From assembly GCF_016862375.1 (NCBI RefSeq), contig NZ_BOMV01000076.1, positions 62,001-126,000 on the forward strand: DNA of 64,000 bases, given 5' to 3'. Positions 1-7,515 of the stretch are shown piece by piece. Position 1 is the first letter of the stretch. Each line of letters starts with the position of its first letter. The notes beneath the pieces are model-generated. The model saw only the letters and a program-made list of their open reading frames with translations. It made no database searches and was not told where the DNA came from. Origin of the DNA: Paractinoplanes rishiriensis. GTDB lineage: Bacteria; Actinomycetota; Actinomycetes; Mycobacteriales; Micromonosporaceae. The translations under genes were made by a program, and so were the position numbers.

Positions 1-1386
1 CGCTTCGGGCGCGGCAAGCCGGATGTTGTCGCGCAGCGTGGCCGGATAGTGCACGAAATCCTGGAAGACCACGGCCACGTGCCGCCGCCACGCCTCCACG
101 TCCACACCGTCCAGGTCGGCCCCGTCCACCGTGATCCGTCCCGCTACCGGCCGGTAGAGCCCGGCCAGCAGCTTGGTGAACGTCGTCTTGCCGGCCCCGT
201 TCACGCCGACGACTGCCAAGACCTCCCCGGACCGGATGTCCAGATCGAGTCCGTCGAGCACCGGTTCCGGCCGGCCGGGGTAGGCGAAGGTGACTCGCTC
301 GAATCGGATGTGCCCCGGCCCGGCGGACACCGCTCCCGCCCTGGCCTGTGCCTGGAACCGGTGGGTCAATCGGTCGGTGGCCCGGATCGCGCTTATCCCG
401 AACTCGATGTCGAACGCCTCCTGGCCGACCACACCGACCGCGAAGATGCTCCACGCGGCGACCAGGCACGTCGCGACATCCTGCGCAGTAATCAGCCCTT
501 GCGTCGCCGCAAGCCCGGGCACAGCCAGGGCAACCGCGGCCGAGCCAGCGGCCAGGCCGATCCCCGGCCACTGCCGCCGCAACACCGACCAGGACCGTTT
601 CCGCAGCGGCAGACCCCAGCTGAGATACGACGACCGGCGCCGCTCGGCCACCCACGACCCGAGACCGAAAAGCCGGATCTCCTTCGCGGCGTCCGGCCCA
701 GTGATCAGTTGCGTCCAGTACCGGGTCTGCCGCTGCACCGGCACGAACTCGTCGCCGCACCGGGCGAGGTCCACCCACTGCCGACGCAGGATCACCCGCA
801 TCACCAACGTCGCAGCGAGCAGCAGCACCGCCACCGCAGGGAAGTACGAGGCGAGCACCACCGCCGAACCCGCCGCGCCGACCAGCCGCACCAGGAACGT
901 GAACTGGCCTACCGCCGCCAAGCCGGCCGACCGGACCCGCCACACCTCTCCCCGGTCCGACGCGCGGGTTGCGTCGTCAACCACATCTGGATCCGTCAAG
1001 TGCTCGATGCCGCGCGGCGCCAGCATGACCTGGCGGACCGCGCTGCGCACTCCACCGTCGATGTCCTTGGCGACCCAGGACCGTGCCACTTCGCCTGCGG
1101 GAATCCCCACCTGCCGGACGAACACCACCGCAGCCAGAACGACCAGCGGCGGCAGGACAGCGCCTCCGTCGACCACCCTGGAGACGAACCAGCCTGTCGC
1201 GACCGCCGCCGCCGGTGCGGCGCCAGCCACCACCGCCCCGGTCACCAGCAGGCCCGCCAGAGCGACCGGACCCGCGGAAACCAGCAGCCGCACCAGTCGC
1301 AGCCGCTGCGCCGACAGCACTCGAACACGGACCCACCACGCCCTGCGGAAGATGAAACCGCCAGCTGCGCGATCGCGCCGCGGCAT
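1..1386 (-). CDS. ABC transporter ATP-binding/permease protein (partial, C-terminus outside window)
   Basis: Half-exporter type ABC protein with the membrane domain fused to the nucleotide-binding domain. The visible 462 residues hold several hydrophobic segments (about residues 30-170), then an ATPase domain with an intact Walker A (GVNGAGKTT near residue 400) and a Q-loop region (VVFQDFVHYP). The LSGGQ signature and Walker B lie beyond the window edge. The ATG at 1386 is preceded by GGGAGG at good spacing. It is divergent from the MarR gene at 1545, and the operator-like palindrome between them suggests MarR controls it. The substrate is unknown; related proteins export drugs, peptides or lipids. 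Function as an exporter is family knowledge, not shown here. Confidence 0.88.
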   Translation of the reverse strand, partial: MPRRDRAAGGFIFRRAWWVRVRVLSAQRLRLVRLLVSAGPVALAGLLVTGAVVAGAAPAAAVATGWFVSRVVDGGAVLPPLVVLAAVVFVRQVGIPAGEVARSWVAKDIDGGVRSAVRQVMLAPRGIEHLTDPDVVDDATRASDRGEVWRVRSAGLAAVGQFTFLVRLVGAAGSAVVLASYFPAVAVLLLAATLVMRVILRRQWVDLARCGDEFVPVQRQTRYWTQLITGPDAAKEIRLFGLGSWVAERRRSSYLSWGLPLRKRSWSVLRRQWPGIGLAAGSAAVALAVPGLAATQGLITAQDVATCLVAAWSIFAVGVVGQEAFDIEFGISAIRATDRLTHRFQAQARAGAVSAGPGHIRFERVTFAYPGRPEPVLDGLDLDIRSGEVLAVVGVNGAGKTTFTKLLAGLYRPVAGRITVDGADLDGVDVEAWRRHVAVVFQDFVHYPATLRDNIRLAAPEA

Positions 1387-1437
1387 ACGCCCTCCCGTCT
1401 GTCGGCTGGCGCGACCGTAGGCAAACGTAATGACGCA

Positions 1438-1443
1438 GGTCAA
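1438..1443 (-). promoter_or_regulatory. Possible -35 element for the ABC transporter gene
   Basis: On the minus strand this reads TTGACC, followed about 18 bases later by a weak TACGGT -10 candidate, upstream of the ABC transporter ATG at 1386. It is a pattern match only and the -10 is poor. Confidence 0.3.
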
Positions 1444-1506
1444 TGCAAATACCAACTAACCGGCACCAGCAACTACACCTCGACATCCGCGTCGACGACG
1501 TGGCCT

Positions 1507-1536
1507 CGTAACAGCACTTATATAAGTGCTGTTACG
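1507..1536. promoter_or_regulatory. Perfect 30-bp palindrome, probable MarR operator
   Basis: The 30 bases are an uninterrupted perfect inverted repeat; each arm reads CGTAACAGCACTTAT around a central TA step. It ends 8 bases before the ATG of the MarR-family gene and lies in the intergenic space with the divergent ABC transporter. MarR dimers bind such palindromes and usually repress their own gene and a neighbouring transporter, so autorepression plus control of the exporter is the natural inference. Confidence 0.8.
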
Positions 1537-1544
1537 ATACGGGG

Positions 1545-2033
1545 ATGGTCATCGATCCGACTGAGTCCAGCGCCTGGCGTCCGCTGCGTCTTTTGCAGGC
1601 GGCGATGGACGCCGACATCGCCCGGGTGTACGCCGACGCACAGATCGACGGGTTGAAACCGAGTTTCGTTCTGCCGCTGCTGCGGCTGAACGCCCAGGGT
1701 CCGCTGACGATCACGGAGCTGGCTCAGTCGGTGCAGCAGACCCACTCGGCGATGAGTCAGAAGGTGGCCGCCATGCGGGCCGCCGGTTGGGTGCGTACCG
1801 GCGCGGGCCCGGACGCCCGCAGCAAGAAGGTGGACCTCACCACCAAGGCCCGCCGGGTTGCCGGCCGGCTGGCCGCCGAATGGCAGGCGACGGAGGCCGC
1901 AATCACCGACCTCGAGGCGGAGATCCCGTACCCGTTGAGCCGGGTGGTCGCCGACATCGAGCAGGCGCTACGGCGCAAGAGCTTCGCCGACCGGATCGCC
2001 GAGAAACTCGCGGACGACCCGGCGTGGCACTGA
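1545..2033 (+). CDS. MarR-family transcriptional regulator
   Basis: A 162-residue winged helix-turn-helix protein of normal MarR length. Residues about 50-110 carry the recognition region (LTITELAQSVQQTHSAMSQK, then the wing with DARSKKVDLTTKARR), flanked by dimerisation helices. MarR proteins are ligand-released repressors of efflux or catabolic genes. The ATG follows the 30-bp palindrome so closely that there is little room for a Shine-Dalgarno sequence, so the message may be leaderless or the binding site may overlap the initiation region. The next gene, a decayed MFS transporter, starts inside its last codons, so the ancestral arrangement was regulator plus two exporters. Confidence 0.9.
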   Translation: MVIDPTESSAWRPLRLLQAAMDADIARVYADAQIDGLKPSFVLPLLRLNAQGPLTITELAQSVQQTHSAMSQKVAAMRAAGWVRTGAGPDARSKKVDLTTKARRVAGRLAAEWQATEAAITDLEAEIPYPLSRVVADIEQALRRKSFADRIAEKLADDPAWH

Positions 2034-2776
2034 CGAACGCTCTGCTGGACATCACGCCGCTGCGGTCTTCGCCGCCGTTCCGCAAGCTGTGGATCGGCGG
2101 ACTGTGCTCGGCGCTGGGCAGCCAGATGACCGTGGTGGCGGTGCTGTTCCAGGTCTGGGAAACGACCGGCAGCGTGTACTGGACCAGGGCCGTCGGCCTG
2201 GCCCACGCTCTGCCGGTCATCCTGTTCGGCCTGTTCGCGGGTGCGCTGGTGGACCGTCACGATCGGCGTCGGCTTTATCTGATGGCTACCGGCGGCCTGA
2301 TCGTCTGCGCGGTCCTGCTGGCGGCGCAGGGCTTCACCGGCGGTCTTCCGATCGCCGGCCTGCTGCGCGACAGGCTCCCGGCCCAGCAGCAATCATCGAG
2401 GGACTGCGGTTCATGGCGCGTTGCCGGCCGGTGCGCGCGGCGCTTCTCACCGACCTGGCCGCCATGGTGCTGTCCATGCCACTGAGCCTCTTCCCGCTGA
2501 TCAACGCCGAGCGGTTCGGCAACGATCCGCGCACCCTCGGGCTGTTCCTCACCGCGATCGCCGCCGGCGGAGTCGCCGCGTCCGCCCTATCCGGAACAAA
2601 TCGTCGGCAACGCCGCACCCCACCTCGGCAACCTCCGCGCCGGCATCGTCGCCGGCCTGACCTCCGGCACCACCGCCCTGGTCAGCGGCGGCCTACTCGC
2701 CGTCCTCGCCATCGCCATCATCAGCCGGTACGCCCCGGAACTACGCCAACGCCCTGACCGCCATCCCAAGCGCTGA
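2024..2776 (+). pseudogene. Decayed MFS transporter remnant
   Basis: A GTG at 2024 overlaps the marR stop and opens a typical MFS N-terminus (LTNALLDITPLRSSPPFRKL, then a first helix, then the GALVDRHDRRR loop-2/3 motif). Homology is lost around 2370, and a mid-protein MFS segment (AAIIEGLRFMARCRPVRAAL and a following helix) continues in another frame. After about 2590 the original frame resumes with a C-terminal helix and ends at TGA 2774-2776. The pieces total about 250 residues against roughly 400 for a full transporter, so two internal deletions plus frameshifts are the simplest reading. A working short protein is unlikely. Confidence 0.75.
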
Positions 2777-2866
2777 TCACGATGCTCGGCCACCATCCTC
2801 GACCTCGTCGAAATGCTCGACTGGCTCCGCCCTGTACCCGACGGCCTTCGATCTACCAGACAGAAC

Positions 2867-3382
2867 CTACTGCCCGGTCCCGGGGGTGTAGAGGTCGTCC
2901 TCGGTGACGACCGGGGCGAGGTCGTCCTCCGGGCGGCCGACCCGCGCGGCCGAGCCGAACATCGCGCCGCGGGCCGGGTGCACCGGGGCGAAGGATGCGA
3001 AGCCGCGGCGCTGCGGGATGTCGTCGTAGACCGCCTCCATGCCGCCGCGCAGCAGGTAGGTCTCGTGCCAGAAGCCGGTGCCGCCGCTGTCGCGCAGGAA
3101 GTCGCGCCACCACAGGCGGTGCGGCTCGGAGCGGGCCCAGGCCAGCAGCGTGGGCAGATCCCGCCAGTACTGGCGGATGCCGAGGTGCATGGGGAACAAC
3201 GACCAGAGGAGCGGCTCGTGCGCGAGCAGCCCCTCCGGCTTGTCGTCCGACCGGATCCGCGGGCCGCGGGCCATCAGGGTGCGCAGGCCGTAGAGCCGGT
3301 TGACGCGCATACCCAGATAGACCACCACCAGGTCGGGATAGGGCGACAGGTCGACGGTCTCTCGATTGACGCGGCTCAGCAT
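2867..3382 (-). CDS. DUF4188 (monooxygenase-like) family protein
   Basis: A 171-residue protein matching, from memory of the family, the DUF4188 or monooxygenase-like group: LVVVYLGMRVNRLYGLRTLM near residues 18-38, WHETYLLRGGMEAVYDDIPQ near 105-125, and the closing FAPVHPARGAMFGSAARVGR. Some members are annotated as haem-binding aldoxime dehydratase-like or ABM-fold proteins; the real substrate is unknown. The ATG at 3382 has a strong GGAGG upstream. No signal peptide or membrane segment is visible. It stands alone, convergent with the MFS remnant and divergent from the GH65 gene. Confidence 0.75.
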   Translation of the reverse strand: MLSRVNRETVDLSPYPDLVVVYLGMRVNRLYGLRTLMARGPRIRSDDKPEGLLAHEPLLWSLFPMHLGIRQYWRDLPTLLAWARSEPHRLWWRDFLRDSGGTGFWHETYLLRGGMEAVYDDIPQRRGFASFAPVHPARGAMFGSAARVGRPEDDLAPVVTEDDLYTPGTGQ

Positions 3383-3613
3383 TGCCGGACCTCCTTCAGG
3401 TCAGGATCCTCCGATGGTAAGGCCGCGCACCGACCGTCTACTTGATGTGCACCGGCGAATGCGTGGAGGATCGCGCGGCGTGCCCATACGGACGCGTTCC
3501 GCATGCAACGGCACAGGGGCCGCCGTTGGCCGCCGCCTCCGGGCCGCTCAGTGGCCTGTCAGGAGATCGTCACGCCTGATCAGGGTGTGTGCGCCCGGTG
3601 AGCTGGGTATCGC

Positions 3614-5959
3614 ATGCGCATGGTGGGTGAGCCGATCTTTCCGGTCGAGCCGTGGTGTGTCCGGGAGCCGTCGCTGGACCTGGACCGGCTGGGCGCGGCC
3701 GAGTCCGTGTTCGCGGTGTCCAACGGGCACCTCGGGCTGCGCGGCAACCTGGACGAGGGTGAGCCGCACGCGATACCGGGCACCTACCTGAACGGGTTCT
3801 TCGAGGAGCGGCCGCTGCCCTACCCGGAGGGCGGCTACGGGTATCCCGAGCAGGGGCAGACCGTGGTCGACGTGACCAACGGGAAGCTGATCCGGCTGCT
3901 GGTCGACGACGAGCCGTTCGACGTGCGCTACGGGCAGTTGCTCGATCACGAGCGGGTTCTCGACCTGCGGCAGGGCGTGCTGCGGCGTACGGCCGACTGG
4001 GTCTCGCCCGCAGGGCGCAGAGTGCGGGTCCGCAGCACCCGGCTGGTCAGCTTCACGCAGCGAGCCGTCGCCGCGATCGAGTACGAGGTGGAGGCCGTCG
4101 ACGCGGACCTGCGGATCACCCTCCAGTCGGCGCTGGTGGCCAACGAGGACCAGCCGCAGGTGGCCGACGACCCGCGGGTCTCGGCGGCGCTGACCCGGCC
4201 GCTGGTGGCGGTGGACCAGGACACCGAGCAGCACGGCGCGGTCCTGCTGCACCGCGCCCGGGCCAGCGGGGTGCTGCTCGCGGCCGGCATGGACCACGAG
4301 GTGGACGCGCCCGGCGACTACGACGAGGAGACCGACGTCCGCGAGGACTGGGCGCGGACCACGGTGGTGTGCGTGCTGGCGGCTGGCGAGAAGCTGCGGC
4401 TGGTCAAATATCTGGGGTACGGCTGGAGCTCGACCCGGACCCCGCAGGCGTTGCGCGACCAGGCCGCCGCGGCGCTGAACGGGGCCCGGTACACCGGCTG
4501 GGACGGTCTGCTGCAGCACCAGCGCGAGTTCCTCGACGAGTTCTGGGACGCCGCGGACGTGGAGATCGACGGAGACCCGGTGCTGCAGCAGGCCGTCCGG
4601 TTCAGCCTGTTCCACGTGATCCAGGCCGGCGCCCGGGCCGAGCGGCGCGCCATCCCCGCCAAGGGCCTGACCGGTCCCGGGTACGACGGGCACGCGTTCT
4701 GGGACAGTGAAGGTTTCGTGCTGCCGCTGCTCGCCTACACGATGCCGCACGCGGTGGCGGACGCGCTGCACTGGCGGCGCTCGATCCTCGACAAGGCCCG
4801 GCACCGGGCCGCGACGCTCGGGATGAAGGGGGCGGCGTTCCCGTGGCGGACGATCCGCGGCGAGGAGTGCTCGGCGTACTGGCCGGCCGGCACCGCGGCG
4901 CTGCACCTGAACGCGGTCATCGCGCGGGCCGTCGAGCAGTACCGGCTGATCACCGGCGACCTGACCCTGGAACGCGACTGCGGCCTCGAGATCCTGGTGG
5001 AGACGGCGCGGCTGTGGGCGTCGTACGGGCATCACGACCACGACGGCTCCTGGCACATCGACGGCGTGACCGGGCCGGACGAGTACAGCGCGGTGGCCGA
5101 CGACAACGTGTTCACCAACCTCATGGCGGCCCGGAATCTGCGGGCCGCGGCCGACGCGTGTGAGCGGCACGGCGCCGCCGGCGTCAGCCGCGAGGAGATC
5201 GAGGCGTGGCGGGCCGCGGCCGACGCGGTCCACATCCCGTACGACGAGCGGCTCGGCGTGCATCCGCAGTCCGAGGGTTTCACCGGCTACGCGCCCTGGG
5301 ACTTCCACGCCTCCCGCGATCAGCAGCCGTTGATGCTGCACGCGCCGTACTTCCAGCTGTACCGCCACCAGGTGGTCAAGCAGGCCGACCTGGTACTGGC
5401 CATGCACTGGTGTCCGGAGGCGTTCACGCCCGAGCAGATGGCCCGCAACGTCGACTACTACGAGCGGATCACGGTGCGGGACTCGTCGCTGTCGGCGTGC
5501 ACCCAGGCGGTGATGTGTGCCGAGGTGGGGCACGTCGATCTGGCGCACGCGTACGCGAACGAGGCCGCGCTCGTCGACCTGCACGACACGCACGGCAACA
5601 CCGGCCACGGGCTGCACCTGGCGTCGCTGGCCGGGGCGTGGTCGGCGATCGTGGAGGGGTTCGGCGGGCTGCGCCTGAAGGACGGCCGGCTCTGCCTGGC
5701 GCCGCGCCTGCCCCGGGCCCTCGACCGGGTCGGCTTCCGGGTCCGCTATCAGGGGGTCCGGCTGTGCGTGGAGGTCGATCACGCGGAGATCCGGATCAGC
5801 GTACGCGACGGCGCCGACGCCAAACTCACGCTGCTGGTGGACGGCGAGCAGGTCGAGGTGACGCCCGAGCAGCCGGTGACCCGACCGGTGACCCGGCGCG
5901 AACCGCTCCTGCCTGCGCCTTCGCAGCCACCCGGGCACGCGCCTGGACAGGGATCGTAG
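3614..5959 (+). CDS. Glycoside hydrolase family 65 protein (disaccharide phosphorylase type)
   Basis: GH65 enzymes split maltose, trehalose, kojibiose or nigerose by inverting phosphorolysis, giving beta-glucose 1-phosphate, in the cytoplasm. The 781-residue length is typical. An N-terminal beta-sandwich (VFAVSNGHLGLRGNLDEGEP near residue 35) is followed by an alpha/alpha barrel with FWDSEGF at 362-368 and the DGVTGPDEYSAV segment. Glu490 sits where the family's general acid lies. A C-terminal beta domain closes the protein. A second ATG at 3620 is possible. No sugar transporter or phosphoglucomutase lies next to it, so substrate specificity cannot be assigned; hydrolase activity is also possible. 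Confidence 0.9.
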   Translation: MRMVGEPIFPVEPWCVREPSLDLDRLGAAESVFAVSNGHLGLRGNLDEGEPHAIPGTYLNGFFEERPLPYPEGGYGYPEQGQTVVDVTNGKLIRLLVDDEPFDVRYGQLLDHERVLDLRQGVLRRTADWVSPAGRRVRVRSTRLVSFTQRAVAAIEYEVEAVDADLRITLQSALVANEDQPQVADDPRVSAALTRPLVAVDQDTEQHGAVLLHRARASGVLLAAGMDHEVDAPGDYDEETDVREDWARTTVVCVLAAGEKLRLVKYLGYGWSSTRTPQALRDQAAAALNGARYTGWDGLLQHQREFLDEFWDAADVEIDGDPVLQQAVRFSLFHVIQAGARAERRAIPAKGLTGPGYDGHAFWDSEGFVLPLLAYTMPHAVADALHWRRSILDKARHRAATLGMKGAAFPWRTIRGEECSAYWPAGTAALHLNAVIARAVEQYRLITGDLTLERDCGLEILVETARLWASYGHHDHDGSWHIDGVTGPDEYSAVADDNVFTNLMAARNLRAAADACERHGAAGVSREEIEAWRAAADAVHIPYDERLGVHPQSEGFTGYAPWDFHASRDQQPLMLHAPYFQLYRHQVVKQADLVLAMHWCPEAFTPEQMARNVDYYERITVRDSSLSACTQAVMCAEVGHVDLAHAYANEAALVDLHDTHGNTGHGLHLASLAGAWSAIVEGFGGLRLKDGRLCLAPRLPRALDRVGFRVRYQGVRLCVEVDHAEIRISVRDGADAKLTLLVDGEQVEVTPEQPVTRPVTRREPLLPAPSQPPGHAPGQGS

Positions 5960-5970
5960 GATGTCCCGCC

Positions 5971-6498
5971 ATGAGCAAGACCAAATCGGTCGGATGCTAT
6001 GGCGGGCCGGTGCCGGAGCGGCCCGACCCGTGGCGTGAGATCTGGGCGTACGACGAAGCCCTGTCCCTGGTCCTGGCCCAGGTGGTCCGGATCGTCGAGG
6101 AGTTGCCGGCGGACGAACGGCCACGGTGGTGGGCCGCGGTGGAGCACGACCTGCGGATGCACGCCGTGGTCACCGACCTCTACCTCGACCTGGGCCTGGA
6201 ACTCGAGACGGCCGGGCGCGAGGAGTTCGCCCGCCTGCTCGAGGACGCGGCCACCCGCCTGCGCGACCGCAAGGAGTTCACCGCCGAGCAGGCCGCCGCC
6301 TGGGAGGTCCACGAGGGCGCCACGGTCATCTTCCGCAGCGCCGAGCCACGCGCCACCGAGCCGGCGGCCGAACTGGCCGGCGCCCTGGCCGTCCTGCTGC
6401 GCGGCAAACTGGAGGCCCCGTCACCGGGCGCGCTGTGGCGATACGGCGCACCAGGCGGCCGCGAGGAGGTCGCCATGGCGGGCCTCAGCGCCGAGTAA
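5971..6498 (+). CDS. Hypothetical protein
   Basis: A 175-residue soluble, acidic, mostly helical protein that starts 11 bases after the GH65 stop and is probably co-transcribed with it. Visible features are an aromatic N-terminal part (PDPWREIWAYDEALSLVLAQ), a WWAAVEHDLRMHAV segment and a central charged helix. No catalytic motif, signal peptide or membrane helix is visible. I do not recognise the family; it looks like one of the short actinobacterial-only proteins of unknown role. The next gene begins nine bases downstream. Confidence 0.7.
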   Translation: MSKTKSVGCYGGPVPERPDPWREIWAYDEALSLVLAQVVRIVEELPADERPRWWAAVEHDLRMHAVVTDLYLDLGLELETAGREEFARLLEDAATRLRDRKEFTAEQAAAWEVHEGATVIFRSAEPRATEPAAELAGALAVLLRGKLEAPSPGALWRYGAPGGREEVAMAGLSAE

Positions 6499-6507
6499 CC
6501 TCTCCGC

Positions 6508-6861
6508 ATGGCTGACGCCGAGGATGTGCGCCGGTTGGCGCTGTCGCTGCCGCAGGTGGTGGAGATCGACAGCGACGGCTTCGACTTCCGGGTGGGTAAC
6601 AAGGGGTTCGTGTGGTCGTATCCCGAACGCCTGCCCGGGAAGCCGCGCGTCATCCGCACCGACATCGCGGTCCTCTACGTGGGCGACGAAGCCGAAAAGC
6701 AGGCGCTCACGCTGGGCGAGCCCGACCTGTTCTTCAGCCCGCCCAGCTACGAGGGCCTGCCGCTGGTGATGGTGCACCTGCCCAAGGTGACCGTCGACCG
6801 CCTGACCGAACTGGTCACCGACGCGTGGCGGATGCGAGCCCCGGCCGACCTGGAGTCCTGA
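6508..6861 (+). CDS. MmcQ/YjbR family DNA-binding-type protein
   Basis: A 117-residue protein with the MmcQ/YjbR pattern: VRRLALSLPQVVEIDSDGFD at the N-terminus, a beta region with the hydrophobic LFFSPPSYEGLPLVMVHLPK, and a final VDRLTELVTDAWRMRAP helix. The family adopts a CyaY-like fold and is annotated as putative DNA-binding; its molecular role is unclear. The gene follows the preceding hypothetical by nine bases. The ATG at 6508 gives the normal family length. Confidence 0.82.
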   Translation: MADAEDVRRLALSLPQVVEIDSDGFDFRVGNKGFVWSYPERLPGKPRVIRTDIAVLYVGDEAEKQALTLGEPDLFFSPPSYEGLPLVMVHLPKVTVDRLTELVTDAWRMRAPADLES

Positions 6862-6873
6862 CGCGGCAGCTGA

Positions 6874-7398
6874 TCACTCGCCGACGTTCGCCAGGATGTG
6901 CGCCACCCGGTCCGGCAGGCCGGCCGCGGGCACCTCGATCAGGGTGTAGCCCAGCTCGAGATAGGTGTCCTCATGGATCTGCTCGAACCGGAGGGCATCC
7001 GGCAGGGTGATCCGGCGGGCCTCGGTGGGTTGCACAAAACCAAGATTCCGTACGAAGAAGACGCTGCGTTCATAAAAGCCGGCGGCGTGCTCCACCTGTT
7101 CCCGGAGCAGGTCCGACGCGGGCACACCGGCGTAGCGGCTCAGCGCCAGCGTGCACACCGGCGAGCGGTCGAAGAAGGTGAGCCCGGGCTCGGCCGCGAG
7201 CTGCCGCCGCTGCTGGAGCCCGGCGACCCGGTCGATGAATGCGGGGTGGCGCCACGGCTCGGGGTCGCCCAGGGCCTGGTGCAGCGCGATGACGTCGGTG
7301 GCGGCCTCCTCAACGACGCGGTGGCCGTCCACCTCCAACTGCCGCAGGAGGGCGGTCTTGCCACAACCGGGCGTGCCGGTGAGTACGTACGCGGGCAT
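6874..7398 (-). CDS. AAA-type P-loop ATPase (AAA_28-like)
   Basis: A 174-residue single-domain nucleotide-binding protein. The N-terminus is a clean Walker A (MPAYVLTGTPGCGKTALLRQ), followed by VVEEAATDVIALHQ and a Walker B-like LTFFDRSPVCTLAL near residue 75. This order (P-loop, EEAA, FFDRS) is typical of the small AAA_28 kinase-like ATPases found near regulators and sometimes in NAD or nucleotide metabolism. No partner domain is present. It converges on the MmcQ gene with a 12-base gap, and follows the large AfsR-like gene on the same strand. The cellular substrate is unknown. Confidence 0.8.
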   Translation of the reverse strand: MPAYVLTGTPGCGKTALLRQLEVDGHRVVEEAATDVIALHQALGDPEPWRHPAFIDRVAGLQQRRQLAAEPGLTFFDRSPVCTLALSRYAGVPASDLLREQVEHAAGFYERSVFFVRNLGFVQPTEARRITLPDALRFEQIHEDTYLELGYTLIEVPAAGLPDRVAHILANVGE

Positions 7399-7419
7399 GG
7401 TTTTGATTCTTCAACAGCC

Positions 7420-7459
7420 GAGACGGGCTCCTGGGGATGACTCTCCGGGAACCCGTCTC
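7420..7459. terminator. Stem-loop between the AfsR-like gene and the AAA ATPase gene
   Basis: GAGACGGG at 7420-7427 pairs perfectly with CCCGTCTC at 7452-7459, giving an 8-bp GC-rich stem with a long loop. It lies just past the stop of the AfsR-like gene and before the ATG of the ATPase gene. It could be a transcription terminator for the upstream gene; no clear U-run follows. Confidence 0.45.
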
Positions 7460-7515
7460 CCCCCGATCTGGTGCTGTCGACGAGGTTTTCAACGGGCGCT
7501 CTCGGATCGCTCTCG

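Noticed and set aside
3548..6124. 858-codon open frame on the minus strand opposite the GH65 gene
   Set aside because: The plus strand encodes a full GH65 enzyme with family motifs. The minus frame has low-complexity Arg/Pro/Gly-rich translation typical of antisense frames in high-GC DNA.
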